Shown: positions 1 to 9,320, numbered from the stretch's first letter. The stretch: DNA of 64,000 nt from Gammaproteobacteria bacterium (GCA_029881255.1 JAOUMY010000008.1:124001-188000); one strand, 5' to 3'. Notes: a model not told the origin generated them from the sequence alone. Numbers and translations: made by a program.

Positions 1-2
1 AT

Positions 3-497
3 TATGCCGATATCCATCACAATCTTGCCCAACTCTATCTGGACGAGAAGAAGGATCCAACGGCTGCGGTAGCGGAGTTCGAAAAGGTTGTTGCGATTCC
101 TGAAGTGCGTGAACTGATATACAAACACTTCTCGATTGCGTATACCAATCTAGGACATGCCTATCACGCACAGGCTGACAAAGTATTGCACACAGATAGT
201 AAAGAGGCGGCACAACTTCTAGCCAAGTCTATCCAGACGCTGAACAAGGCGAAGGAAAACTCACGCTTCTTCCCTAACGATTTCTATGACGTGGCGGTAC
301 ACGATACCTATTACTACATAGCTTTGTCTTATCAAAAACTTTACCAACTGTCGAAGAAATCTTCGATCATGACCAAGGCCGAACTTGCATGGCGTGACTA
401 TCTCGACTTTTTCCCTGAGAAGCTGGCGAACAACCCGGACTACGTTGCCAGCCGCGAATCAGTAGATACCTTCATGGAACAATTAAAAGGTAACTAA
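3..497 (+). CDS. TPR-like protein, 5' end outside window
   Basis: The reading frame is open from the left edge, so the start lies outside the window; the GTG at 105 is internal. The visible 164 residues are helical, with alternating aromatic and alanine positions typical of tetratricopeptide repeats (for example HHNLAQLYLDEKKDPTAAVAEFEKV cannot be quoted whole, but the LAQLYLDEK...A..EFEKVV pattern is a TPR hairpin). It ends in a TAA 28 bases before the next gene, which has its own Shine-Dalgarno sequence. It probably belongs to one transcript with the TolB-like gene, the second TPR gene and the opp genes. A scaffold or periplasmic role is inferred from its neighbours; no enzyme motif is visible. 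Its full length and any signal peptide cannot be judged here. Confidence 0.75.
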   Translation, partial: YADIHHNLAQLYLDEKKDPTAAVAEFEKVVAIPEVRELIYKHFSIAYTNLGHAYHAQADKVLHTDSKEAAQLLAKSIQTLNKAKENSRFFPNDFYDVAVHDTYYYIALSYQKLYQLSKKSSIMTKAELAWRDYLDFFPEKLANNPDYVASRESVDTFMEQLKGN

Positions 498-525
498 AAC
501 AATACTGTTTTCGAAAGGTTAACCC

Positions 526-2013
526 ATGCGTTCTTTAAAGCTTACTGCTTTATCAGCCAGCCTGTCCCTGATACTGGGACAGGCCTGGGCTGAAAACCCA
601 GACGTTGAGGCAGCTGCTGCCAGCAAGACTGGCGTAATTGTTCGTGACGAAGTACCGACTGTTAAAGTGACCACGCCTCATACCAAATTACCGGTGGCTT
701 CACCACGAAGTAATTTCGTTGAAGAGTCTTTGGCGAAACAGTCGGCACAGACGCCGAAAACCGTTACTCAACAACATACGACGGTAAATGATGACGCAGA
801 AAACGGCGTTATGGAACAAACGGACGACACGCTATCGCCTGCAGTGGTACAGGAAGTAAAGCCGGAAAGTAAATCGCCGCCGGTAGTTGCGCAGACCGAT
901 GAGGATGATTCCCCGAGTCAAAAGGTGATCATTCCTGAATTCGTTCACAAAATCGAAACTGGCGAGAGTGGCTACAACCATTCGAATCCTACCTGGACAA
1001 ATGATGGTTCGATGTTGGGGTTTGAGCGTCACGATGAACGTAACAAAGAAATCCTCATCACAAAGGCAGATGGAGAAATCGTTCAAACCGTAAAGTATCA
1101 GTCAGACGAGGGTGACGATTTGGGCCTCGGAGCGTTACTACCCGACTTCGCTGAAAACGTCAGCTATAACGCTGGCCTGTCGTGGTCACCTGATAACCAA
1201 CAGTTCATCTTCATGAGTAATGGCTCGGAAGCCAATTATGATTTGTACATGGGCAGTATGGGACAAGAAAATCTGACGCGTCTGACGGACAACTCTGAAA
1301 AAGATGGTCACGCGAATTGGGCTCCATCTGGTGCTAGCGTTGCCTTCATTTCAGGACGCGGTGGAAATGCGGACATTTACCTGCTCGATACGATGACAAA
1401 ACAAGTCACGCAATTGGGCAAAAGCACGCAGCCGTTTCTCTACCCCACCTGGTCACCGAACGGTACGCAACTGGCGGTGATTCACGGAAGCAATGAAAAT
1501 CACAACATTTTCATTTATGACAACGTGCCCACCATCAACACCCAGCGCAAGTTGATTAGTTGGGACTACGATGACTTACGCCCGATGTGGTCGCCAGATG
1601 GGAAATACGTTGCCTTCTATACAAATTACAATGATCAAAACGATCCAAAACTATGGTCAATAGCGGTCGTCAACGCAAACGAGCACGAACTTAAAACGGT
1701 AGCTGAAATCGCACCTCTTGTTGTTGCGACCAACATCATACCCGACGTTGACAAAGGACCATCTTGGACACCGGATAGCCGTCATTTGGTATTCGTTGAA
1801 AACAATCGAAAAAAATATAATCCAATCATGATTGTAAATGTGGACACCAAGTCTTCCTATGAAGTGAAGACGGAAACACGAATTAATCACGATGTGAGTT
1901 GCTCTAAACAGGGAATTATCGCTTTTAGATCACAGGTAGATCAGTGGGATCATATCTTTGTGGCGAAAATTCCTGATTTGAACAATCTTGCACAAAATTC
2001 GATCGAAAACTAA
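526..2013 (+). CDS. Exported TolB-like beta-propeller (PD40/WD40-like) protein
   Basis: 495 residues. The N-terminus is a clear signal peptide (MRSLKLTALSASLSLILG, cleavage near QAWA-EN). Residues about 30-145 are a low-complexity Pro/Thr/Glu-rich linker. From about 150 onward there are repeated blades with the PD40 signature: PTWTNDGSMLGFE, LSWSPDNQQFIFMS, ANWAPSGASVAFIS, PTWSPNGTQLAVI, PMWSPDGKYVAFY and PSWTPDSRHLVFV. Such blades are found in TolB and in periplasmic protein-protein interaction modules. Translation is helped by an AAAGG eight bases before the ATG. It lies between two TPR genes and upstream of a peptide importer, suggesting a periplasmic scaffold acting with them. It is not TolB itself: no Pal/tol genes are nearby and the TolB N-terminal domain is not evident. 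Confidence 0.8.
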   Translation: MRSLKLTALSASLSLILGQAWAENPDVEAAAASKTGVIVRDEVPTVKVTTPHTKLPVASPRSNFVEESLAKQSAQTPKTVTQQHTTVNDDAENGVMEQTDDTLSPAVVQEVKPESKSPPVVAQTDEDDSPSQKVIIPEFVHKIETGESGYNHSNPTWTNDGSMLGFERHDERNKEILITKADGEIVQTVKYQSDEGDDLGLGALLPDFAENVSYNAGLSWSPDNQQFIFMSNGSEANYDLYMGSMGQENLTRLTDNSEKDGHANWAPSGASVAFISGRGGNADIYLLDTMTKQVTQLGKSTQPFLYPTWSPNGTQLAVIHGSNENHNIFIYDNVPTINTQRKLISWDYDDLRPMWSPDGKYVAFYTNYNDQNDPKLWSIAVVNANEHELKTVAEIAPLVVATNIIPDVDKGPSWTPDSRHLVFVENNRKKYNPIMIVNVDTKSSYEVKTETRINHDVSCSKQGIIAFRSQVDQWDHIFVAKIPDLNNLAQNSIEN

Positions 2014-2026
2014 CAGGTGTAACAAC

Positions 2027-3508
2027 ATGCGCAATATTTTAGCCATAGTAGTCACAGCGATCTTCTTGCTCAGCTCTGCGAATGCAGCTGATAAGAATGT
2101 CGCTAAGGCGATGAAGGCCTTTGAAGGTAAGGAATACAATCGTGCGATCTCAATATTGTCGCCTGCACTACCTAACCTGTCGGGTGAGGATAAGGATCTA
2201 GCTAATCTCAGTCTAGGTATTGTGATGTTGAAAAACGGCGAATTACATCGCGAATTTTTCCGTTCATCAATAGACGGTAACATCGAGTATCTTTCTGGAC
2301 TACATGCGGCAAAATCCAAACGCAAGAGTACGCTTGCGCCTCTCTATCTGGGTGAAGCCTATCTTCATAAAGGCGACTATCGCAATTCAATTAAATACTT
2401 TTCAAGTGGACTCAAGACGAAAAGTCTCACAAGTGAACAGCGTGATGTGGCAGAGAGCCTGCTAGGACTTGCGTTTTATAAGAGCGGCAACAAGGCCAAG
2501 GCGAATAGCACCTGGGAAAGCGTAAAAGGCAAATCATCTGTCGTAGATACCACGCTTCTGGCGGCAAAACACCGGGCCGGACTAAAAGTGACATATGATG
2601 TTAACAGTCTGCATCAACGGTTTGTTAAAGAGGATAGTGCCAGCACACCAGTATCCTCCAGACATATTTCCAATCTGGTGTACTTGTTTACCGAGGCTGG
2701 CGACTACGACAAGGCACTGAACGTCCTTGAATCGAGTCAGGTCGATAGTCCCTCCGACCGTGAGATATCGAAAGACGACAAACAGATATCTTTTTATGAC
2801 ATCGCAATACTCGACAACATTTCCAAGTTGATGAAGTCCGCCAGCGTTAAGCATTTAGAGCTTGCCAGTTCTTCTCCAAAACTGGGGTCAACAGCAAACT
2901 TCTATTTGATGGATTCCGGTGTGATTTTCGGAGACGCTCAGCGTATAACACAGGCATCGAATACTTTGGCCAGCATGCAACTACCTAAGTCATTGGCTAA
3001 ATACACCCCAGTAAAGGTAAAAGCTGGCGACTATATGGGCGGGCAAAAAACCAAAGCAACAGACGCCTGGAAACAAATTATCAGTCAAAACAGCTCCGAC
3101 CCCGCCATGTTGGCCGAGGTATTGAGTATGTGTGTTTACACAGAAGCCGACTGTAAATCTGCGTTGGACTCTGCCCGTTCGGTATCTGCCACAGGTCAGG
3201 GACGAAAATACACCGGTATTAACGCGGCGATAGGACGCTACCTGTTGAAACACAACAACGCAAAACAAGCGTTGGAATATCTGGAACTTGCACGAGACAA
3301 GAGTAACAAGAACAAGATTTCTGCGAATGATCCCATGCTATTGGTGGACCTCGCCGAAGCCTATCGTTCAGAGAAAACGTATTCTGAACATCTTGAAATT
3401 TATTTTGAAATGAATCACCACTTCCCTGTGGTTCGCCAAATACAGGAAGCGGTTCAAGGGACATACGCCACGCAACAAAAAAGCGCTGGCGATGTGAAAA
3501 TTTTCTAA
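2027..3508 (+). CDS. Exported TPR-repeat protein
   Basis: 493 residues from the ATG at 2027. That start gives a signal peptide (MRNILAIVVTAIFLLSSANA-AD); an upstream start at 1988 would overlap the previous gene and bury the signal. The mature protein is alpha-helical with paired-helix repeats, for example KAFEGKEYNRAISILSPAL, LGEAYLHKGDYRNSIKYFS and YLFTEAGDYDKALNVLES, spread over nearly the whole length. TPR solenoids bind peptides or partner proteins. The gene starts 13 bases after the TolB-like gene and ends 47 bases before the peptide-binding protein gene, so co-transcription is likely. No catalytic motif is visible. A role as an accessory periplasmic factor for the downstream transporter is inference. 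Confidence 0.8.
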   Translation: MRNILAIVVTAIFLLSSANAADKNVAKAMKAFEGKEYNRAISILSPALPNLSGEDKDLANLSLGIVMLKNGELHREFFRSSIDGNIEYLSGLHAAKSKRKSTLAPLYLGEAYLHKGDYRNSIKYFSSGLKTKSLTSEQRDVAESLLGLAFYKSGNKAKANSTWESVKGKSSVVDTTLLAAKHRAGLKVTYDVNSLHQRFVKEDSASTPVSSRHISNLVYLFTEAGDYDKALNVLESSQVDSPSDREISKDDKQISFYDIAILDNISKLMKSASVKHLELASSSPKLGSTANFYLMDSGVIFGDAQRITQASNTLASMQLPKSLAKYTPVKVKAGDYMGGQKTKATDAWKQIISQNSSDPAMLAEVLSMCVYTEADCKSALDSARSVSATGQGRKYTGINAAIGRYLLKHNNAKQALEYLELARDKSNKNKISANDPMLLVDLAEAYRSEKTYSEHLEIYFEMNHHFPVVRQIQEAVQGTYATQQKSAGDVKIF

Positions 3509-3555
3509 TTGAGTTGGCAAATCAAATTAGCTATCGGAGAAAAAGAGAGGCACAT

Positions 3556-5148
3556 ATGAAAAGGAGAGTAATCTACAGTGCGGTTGCCCTGTCAGTAATG
3601 ATGGGTCTTCAAACACTGACCCCTAATGTAGCATCGGCCGGGAGCGAGAATCTGAGTTATGGTGAGTACGGACGTCCGGCGGCTCTTGATCCGATCACTA
3701 CTAATGACATGATTTCTTTGCGTATCACCGAGCTGTTGTTCAACGGCCTTGTCGGTATCGACAAGAAACAACAAATTGTCCCTGAACTCGCTGAAAAATG
3801 GGAAAGTGATGCAGAAGGTAAAGAATATACCTTCAACTTGCGTAAAGACGTCAAATGGCATCCAAAAGAAGGAAATCCAGCACAAGGATTTTCTGCTGAC
3901 GACGTCGTATTTACGCATAAAATCATGATGCACCCCAAGACGGTTACTCCGTTAAAGGTACGCTATGAATTCATCGAGGAAGTTCAAAAGATCGATGACT
4001 ACACGGTCAAATTTATTTTAAAGCGCCCTATCCTGAATGCGCTTGGTAAATTTACCTTCAAGATCATCCCCAAGCATGGTCCTGCAAATCCGGTTTACCT
4101 GACGCGTGATGATGCTTTTGCTCAGAACCCAATCGGTACTGGTCCTTATATGCTGGAAAAAATTGGTAATGACCGTGAGGTCGTATTGACTGCCAATCCA
4201 GACTATTTTAAGGGCAAGCCCAAGTTAGAAAAATTTGTGGCCAAGCCTTTTGCAGACCAGAACATTATGAACCAGGCTTTGACCTTTAACGCCATCGATA
4301 TGGTTGTTTTGGTTAACCCTCGTCATATACCTGAACTTCAGGGTGACAAGCGCTTTATCCTACAACCGTATAACGCGCTTTCTTACTCGTTCTTTGGTTA
4401 CAACTCGCGCAATCCACTTCTCGAGGACAAGCGCGTACGTCAGGCGTTTTCACTCGCGATCAATCGCGACGAGATGCTGCGCTCGTTCTTTAATGGTCAG
4501 GGTACGCTTATTTCCGGTCCATTTGCACCCGGTAGCTGGGCATACAATCTGGATGTAAAACCTCTGCCATATAGCACAGAAAAAGCCAAAGCCTTGTTGG
4601 AAGAAGCAGGTTTCACGATGGGCGCTGATGGCATCATGCAGAAAGACGGTCAACCGTTGTCTCTCAGCCTGCGCGTACCTATCGCCAAAGAGAGTGAATC
4701 AGTCAAGCGTGTCGTACTGGCATTCAAAAATTACCTGAAGAAGGTCGGCGCGGACATCCGAGTTGAGTTCCTCGAGTGGCAAGCCTGGAAAGAATCAATA
4801 TTCCAGAACCATGATTTTGACATCATGTTTGCTTCCTGGGTATTCGATGACTCAGCGGATATTTCCTCGCTGTTCCATTCAGCAGAAGTTGGCGCATGGA
4901 AGAATAACTTTGGCGGATACAAAAACAGTAATGTGGATAGCTTAATTGTAGAAAGTAAGATGACACTCGATCACGAGAAGCGTCGTACGATCTATCGCAA
5001 GCTACACTCTATACTGGCCGACGAAGCACCTTACACCTATCTGTGGACGTTGACTAACTACGCGGCTTATCACAAAGACTTGCGTAAAGTTGAAATCCAT
5101 CCTTACAAGTTCTTCTCGTTCGCAGACGAGTGGTACCGCAAACAGTAA
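3556..5148 (+). CDS. oppA: Peptide ABC transporter substrate-binding protein (SBP family 5)
   Basis: 530 residues from the ATG at 3556, which follows an AGAGAGG Shine-Dalgarno and gives a proper signal peptide (MKRRVIYSAVALSVMMGLQ, cleavage near ASA-GS). Family 5 hallmarks are present: PELAEKWESDAEGKEYTFNL, LRKDVKWH, FSADDVVFTHKIM, NPIGTGPYML, VRQAFSLAINRDEML and a C-terminal FSFADEW. These proteins bind oligo- or dipeptides, or sometimes nickel and other ligands, in the periplasm and deliver them to an OppBCDF-type permease, encoded directly downstream. The exact ligand cannot be read from sequence. A strong terminator hairpin directly after the stop (5159-5194) should make this gene more highly expressed than the permease genes. 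Confidence 0.92.
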   Translation: MKRRVIYSAVALSVMMGLQTLTPNVASAGSENLSYGEYGRPAALDPITTNDMISLRITELLFNGLVGIDKKQQIVPELAEKWESDAEGKEYTFNLRKDVKWHPKEGNPAQGFSADDVVFTHKIMMHPKTVTPLKVRYEFIEEVQKIDDYTVKFILKRPILNALGKFTFKIIPKHGPANPVYLTRDDAFAQNPIGTGPYMLEKIGNDREVVLTANPDYFKGKPKLEKFVAKPFADQNIMNQALTFNAIDMVVLVNPRHIPELQGDKRFILQPYNALSYSFFGYNSRNPLLEDKRVRQAFSLAINRDEMLRSFFNGQGTLISGPFAPGSWAYNLDVKPLPYSTEKAKALLEEAGFTMGADGIMQKDGQPLSLSLRVPIAKESESVKRVVLAFKNYLKKVGADIRVEFLEWQAWKESIFQNHDFDIMFASWVFDDSADISSLFHSAEVGAWKNNFGGYKNSNVDSLIVESKMTLDHEKRRTIYRKLHSILADEAPYTYLWTLTNYAAYHKDLRKVEIHPYKFFSFADEWYRKQ

Positions 5149-5158
5149 GATGCAAACA

Positions 5159-5194
5159 GGGCTAATGATGGCAACATCATTAGCCCATTTTTTT
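5159..5194 (+). terminator. Intrinsic terminator between oppA and oppB
   Basis: A 12-bp perfect stem (5159-5170 pairing with 5175-5186) closed by a GCAA tetraloop is followed by a run of eight T residues. It lies 10 bases after the oppA stop and 22 bases before the oppB ATG. Partial termination here is a common way to make the binding protein in excess over the membrane components, so this is probably a leaky attenuator rather than an operon end. Confidence 0.88.
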
Positions 5195-5215
5195 GTGCCT
5201 TAAGAGGTCTCCCGT

Positions 5216-6250
5216 ATGAATTACAAGCAAATAACCGGCGACATGCAAAAACTCGGATTGCCGGTTTGGATAAATAACGCTCTGAATAAAATTCCGGCTC
5301 ACCGGCTTGGACCGATTATGGAAACAATTACCAGGGAATCATTGATGACGATAGCGCTTTTGTTTGGCGTCAGTATCGTCGCGTTCAGTATCCTGTTCAT
5401 GGCACCGGGCGATCCGTTCGCCGTATTGCTTGGCAATCAGGGTAGTGTTGCCGCTAGTGGCGAACTGAAAGAGTCTCTCGGAATTTCAAGTTCCTGGATA
5501 GGTCAGTATACGACCTGGCTAGGAAACATGCTCCAGGGAGATTTTGGTACATCAATCCGTTCGGGTGAACCTGTTCTTCCAACTGTGATAGAAGTGACCA
5601 TCAATACACTTAACCTCACCCTGGCAGCCATATTCGTTACACTTTTGATTTCTTATCCTATCGGGCTAATTTCTGCTTTGCGCAAAGACCCGATGGTGAC
5701 AACGCCGATCAGTATATTTGCCTATGTTATTTCATCACTGCCCATCTTCTGGATCGGCTATATGGCCGTATTTATTTCGGTAAATTACTTCGATTACTTC
5801 CCACTCGCCTCCTCTTTTGGCGATGGCGATGAGTTTCAGTGGATTAAATTCCTGTTTCCCGTTCTGGTGCTTGGCCTGGGTAGTGGTCTGATCAGTGAAG
5901 TCGTGCGTCACGTGCGCTTTGAAATTTCGCGGGTAATGGAAGAAGAATACATCCGCACCGCGCGCGCCAAAGGCGCGAAAGTGTGGAAGCATGCAATGAA
6001 AGAAGCATTCATTCTACCCATCACCGAGATCGTATCCAGCAAGATTCCTTTCTTTCTTGGCGGCGCGATTATTGTCGAACAGATTTTTAACTGGCACGGC
6101 ATGGGACGCATGGCCTGGCAAGCTGCGCAAGACCGCGACTTTCCCGTGATTCTCTGTATTACACTTGTCGCCGCCCTACTGGTGCGTGGTGGCAGTCTTT
6201 TACAGAAAGTGATTTATATCATTGTCAATCCACGTGCATCACACGAATAA
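5216..6250 (+). CDS. oppB: Peptide ABC transporter permease (OppB/DppB type)
   Basis: 344 residues with about six membrane spans after an unusually long N-terminal cytoplasmic stretch of roughly 40 residues. The first span (MTIALLFGVSIVAFSILFMA) is followed by APGDPF, typical of OppB/DppB. The cytoplasmic EAA loop that docks on the ATPases reads EEYIRTARAKGAKVWKHAMK, and the C-terminal half contains the family pattern GGAIIVEQIFNWHGMGRMAW. It forms one half of the inner-membrane pore for peptide import together with the next gene. It begins 22 bases after the attenuator hairpin and is separated from oppC by only 15 bases. Confidence 0.93.
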   Translation: MNYKQITGDMQKLGLPVWINNALNKIPAHRLGPIMETITRESLMTIALLFGVSIVAFSILFMAPGDPFAVLLGNQGSVAASGELKESLGISSSWIGQYTTWLGNMLQGDFGTSIRSGEPVLPTVIEVTINTLNLTLAAIFVTLLISYPIGLISALRKDPMVTTPISIFAYVISSLPIFWIGYMAVFISVNYFDYFPLASSFGDGDEFQWIKFLFPVLVLGLGSGLISEVVRHVRFEISRVMEEEYIRTARAKGAKVWKHAMKEAFILPITEIVSSKIPFFLGGAIIVEQIFNWHGMGRMAWQAAQDRDFPVILCITLVAALLVRGGSLLQKVIYIIVNPRASHE

Positions 6251-6265
6251 AAGGGGTTAACAACT

Positions 6266-7159
6266 ATGCGTACGACTTATGTACATTCACCTATCAGCCT
6301 GGAAGATGCACAGCAGCGTTCTGTCTGGCGCAGAGCTGATCGCGTTGATTTAATCTATATCGGCTATGGTTTGGTGGTATTGGCAACCGTACTGGTTTCC
6401 TACTTTCTCGGTGCCTTCGACCTGCTTCCTTATGATCACGAGGAAATGGATCTGGAACTGATGATGGCTGGACCGATGTCTGAGGGACATTTTCTCGGTA
6501 CAGACTTTATGGGTAGAGATATGTTTACCCGTCTGGTTCTGGGTACCCAGGCCTATTTTCTTCCTGGCCTGCTCGCAATCTTTATCTCGTTGACGCTGGG
6601 TTCACTCCTCGGTGTACTCGCAGGATACGAAGGCGGTAGAACTGACAAAGCTGTAACTTACCTCAACAATCTGATCGATTCATTTCCGCGTCTGGTTTTG
6701 ATACTTCTGGTAGTTGCGGCATTCAAGCCGAATATCTACTACATCATGATCGTGGTTGGTTTGACGAACGCGCCAATTGTCGCGGCGTTGATCAAGAACA
6801 AAATTCTTTTCCTCAAGCAAAAGAATTTCGTCGAGTCCGCGACTGCAATGGGTTTACCCAAGCACATTATCATTTTCAAACACATACTTTGGTATAACTG
6901 CCGTGCGTTACTGATTATTCAGGCAACGCTAGGCATGGCGGAAGCCATACTCATGGAAACGAGTCTGAGCTATCTCGGTTTCGGTGTACAGGAACCGGTG
7001 CCCTCCTGGGGAAACATGGTACAGGCAGGCTCTAACTATCTTCTACAGGGACACTTCTGGCCATCGACTGCGCCAGCACTCGCCATACTCCTGACCATAC
7101 TCGGATTTCACCTGCTGGGTGATGGTCTGAACAACGTTCTGGAAGGTAAGAAACGATGA
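6266..7159 (+). CDS. oppC: Peptide ABC transporter permease (OppC/DppC type)
   Basis: 297 residues. It has an N-terminal span (YIGYGLVVLATVLVSYFLGA), a periplasmic segment ending in GHFLGTDFMGRDMFTRLVLG, which is the classic OppC HxLGTDxxGRD signature, and five further spans. The ATPase-contacting loop is FVESATAMGLPKHIIIFKHI, followed by ETSLSYLGFGVQEPVPSWGN, a strongly conserved OppC/DppC segment. It pairs with OppB to form the translocation channel. The start has a GGGGTTAA Shine-Dalgarno. Its stop overlaps the start of oppD by four bases (ATGA), so the two are translationally coupled. Confidence 0.94.
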   Translation: MRTTYVHSPISLEDAQQRSVWRRADRVDLIYIGYGLVVLATVLVSYFLGAFDLLPYDHEEMDLELMMAGPMSEGHFLGTDFMGRDMFTRLVLGTQAYFLPGLLAIFISLTLGSLLGVLAGYEGGRTDKAVTYLNNLIDSFPRLVLILLVVAAFKPNIYYIMIVVGLTNAPIVAALIKNKILFLKQKNFVESATAMGLPKHIIIFKHILWYNCRALLIIQATLGMAEAILMETSLSYLGFGVQEPVPSWGNMVQAGSNYLLQGHFWPSTAPALAILLTILGFHLLGDGLNNVLEGKKR

Positions 7160-8256
7160 GCACACCACATCTGCAAATACAGGATTTACACACTTACTTC
7201 TTCTCGAAACAACGCAACGCCTTTATACACTCAGTAAATTGCGGCAACATGGACGTGATGAAGGGCGAGACCCTCGGCATTGTTGGTGAAAGCGGTAGTG
7301 GCAAGAGTATCACCATGATGTCGGTGATGGGATTGATCTCGGCCAATCCAGGCGTACTCAGCGGCAAGGTCACCTTACACGGTAAAAATGGCGCGCTTGA
7401 TCTACTACCCGACCTCGACAAATACGTCGAAGTTGAAAAAGAGAATGGCAAAATCGTCATTGCACGTAAAGACGTGCATGGCTGGAATAAGCAGGTCAAT
7501 CGCATCATGAAAAATATCTGGAGCAAGGAAGTCTCCATGATTTTTCAAAACCCCAAGGCCGCTTTCAATCCGTTTGAAACTATTGGTAGCCAGATAACGG
7601 AAGCGATTATGCTTCATACGGGCATCACTAACAAACTGGAAGCCAAGGAAAAGGCCTTGTATTGGCTCGACAAGGTAAAGATCGACTCCCCTCGCCTACG
7701 CTACGAAAACTATCCATACGGTTTATCGGGTGGTATGGCGCAACGTGCGATGGTGGCCATGGCATTGGCATCGGAGCCAACTTTGCTAATAGCAGATGAA
7801 CCGACTACCGGTCTTGATGCCACAATACAATCGAAGATCGTCGATCTACTGGAAGAATTGAAAGCATCACTAGGCATAACACTTATTCTGATTAGCCATG
7901 ACATCAGCGTCATCTCGCGCCTGTCTGACAAGATCGCTGTAATGTACGGTGGAAACGTCCTTGAACACGGTTTAGCCGATCAGATCCTTGACCCGCATTC
8001 GAAAGACAAACATCCGTATACGCGCGCATTGCTAAATTCCATTCCGAATGAACACAATGTTCTGGAAGGTGGTTATCTGATGAGTATCGAAGGTGAAGTT
8101 CCCGACACCATCGATGTCCCACAGGGCTGTCGCTTCTTCGAACGTTGTCAAAGCAAGACCGACGCGATACGCGTGAAGTGCGCCGAACTCAATCCAGGTT
8201 TGTTCCAGTTGGACGCGCATCATCAAAGCCGTTGCTGGCTCTATGACAAAAAATAG
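7156..8256 (+). CDS. oppD: Peptide ABC transporter ATPase (OppD/DppD type)
   Basis: 366 residues. Walker A is GESGSGKS, the Q-loop is MIFQNP, the signature is LSGGMAQRA, Walker B is LLIADEPTTGLD and the switch His is in ISHDIS. The C-terminal oligopeptide-transporter extension carries four cysteines (GCRFFERC, VKCAEL, SRCWLY), which in DppD relatives hold an iron-sulfur cluster. It energises import together with OppF. Oddity: about 80 residues separate Walker A from the Q-loop, roughly 30 more than in E. coli OppD as I recall it. The extra residues form a charged segment (KYVEVEKENGKIVIARKDVH) that inserts in the antiparallel beta region. Overlaps oppC by four bases. Confidence 0.93.
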   Translation: MSTPHLQIQDLHTYFFSKQRNAFIHSVNCGNMDVMKGETLGIVGESGSGKSITMMSVMGLISANPGVLSGKVTLHGKNGALDLLPDLDKYVEVEKENGKIVIARKDVHGWNKQVNRIMKNIWSKEVSMIFQNPKAAFNPFETIGSQITEAIMLHTGITNKLEAKEKALYWLDKVKIDSPRLRYENYPYGLSGGMAQRAMVAMALASEPTLLIADEPTTGLDATIQSKIVDLLEELKASLGITLILISHDISVISRLSDKIAVMYGGNVLEHGLADQILDPHSKDKHPYTRALLNSIPNEHNVLEGGYLMSIEGEVPDTIDVPQGCRFFERCQSKTDAIRVKCAELNPGLFQLDAHHQSRCWLYDKK

Positions 8257-8280
8257 AAGCCACTGCAGGAGGAACACAAG

Positions 8281-9291
8281 ATGAAAAAGCCGATTATTGA
8301 AGTTAAAAACCTGAAAAAGCATTTCGCGCAAAAAGGCGGTCTGTTTTCTGGTTCCGATAGCGATAGCACGATACCCGCTGTCGACGATATCAGTTTTCAT
8401 GTCTATCCCAATGAAACGCTGGGCCTGGTGGGCGAATCCGGTTGCGGAAAGACCACATCGGGCAAGGCCATACTCAAACTCAATTCCGTTACTGACGGAC
8501 AGATACTCTATAACGGAACCGATATCACCTCGTTGAAGGAAAAAGAATTTCGTCCGTATCGCAAAGACATACAGATGATATTCCAGGATCTTGACGCCGC
8601 CTTGAATCCGACGATGAAAATCTATGACGTACTCAAAGAGGCCGTCATGATACACAACAAGGAATTGAGCGAAGATCAGGTCAAGAGTCGCATCAAGGAA
8701 TTGATGGAAATGGTGAATCTGCAGTTAGGCAAATTGACCAACTTCCCGACCGAACTCTCAGGTGGTGAGAAGCGTCGCGTGGGTATTGCGCGCGCGCTTG
8801 CGGTACAACCGAAGTTTATCGTCGCTGACGAACCTACCAGTGCGCTTGACGTGTCCATACAGGCACAGGTAGTCAATCTGATGCTGGACTTGCAGAAAAA
8901 CCTCGGCCTGTCATATCTGTTTATCTCTCACGATTTACATCTGGTGGAAATACTCAGTCATCGCATCGCGGTTATGTATCTCGGACGTATCGTCGAAATG
9001 GGTCCGGCCAAGGCAATTGCCAAGACACCGAAGCATCCTTACACCCAAATACTCTGGTCATCTCTGGGTGATGGTTCGGCGAAAGAGGCCGACAGTCGTC
9101 CGCAGGAAGAAGGCACCAACTGGGGAGTTTACGACTTTGCCAGACCGACCGGCGGCTGTCGATTCGCGCCGCGCTGCCCTATTTATGCGGAGAAAGGTCA
9201 ACCGGCATTGTGTACCGATCCCAATAATGAACCACGCTTGCAGACAGACAGCGACGAACATATTGTTGCCTGTCACTTTCCATTGAAGTAA
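8281..9291 (+). CDS. oppF: Peptide ABC transporter ATPase (OppF/DppF type)
   Basis: 336 residues preceded by an AGGAGG Shine-Dalgarno. Walker A is GESGCGKT, the Q-loop IFQDLDAALNP, the signature LSGGEKRRVG, Walker B FIVADEPTSALD and the switch ISHDLH. A short insertion after the first strand (GGLFSGSDSDS) precedes the Walker A region. The C-terminal extension has the cysteine set of the family (GGCRFAPRCPIYAEKG, ALCTD, VACHFP). It forms the heterodimeric motor with OppD. It is the last gene of the operon; a 15-bp stem terminator begins 30 bases after the stop. Confidence 0.94.
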   Translation: MKKPIIEVKNLKKHFAQKGGLFSGSDSDSTIPAVDDISFHVYPNETLGLVGESGCGKTTSGKAILKLNSVTDGQILYNGTDITSLKEKEFRPYRKDIQMIFQDLDAALNPTMKIYDVLKEAVMIHNKELSEDQVKSRIKELMEMVNLQLGKLTNFPTELSGGEKRRVGIARALAVQPKFIVADEPTSALDVSIQAQVVNLMLDLQKNLGLSYLFISHDLHLVEILSHRIAVMYLGRIVEMGPAKAIAKTPKHPYTQILWSSLGDGSAKEADSRPQEEGTNWGVYDFARPTGGCRFAPRCPIYAEKGQPALCTDPNNEPRLQTDSDEHIVACHFPLK

Positions 9292-9320
9292 CTCTGTCTT
9301 CCAATTCTCTGAAGACTAAA

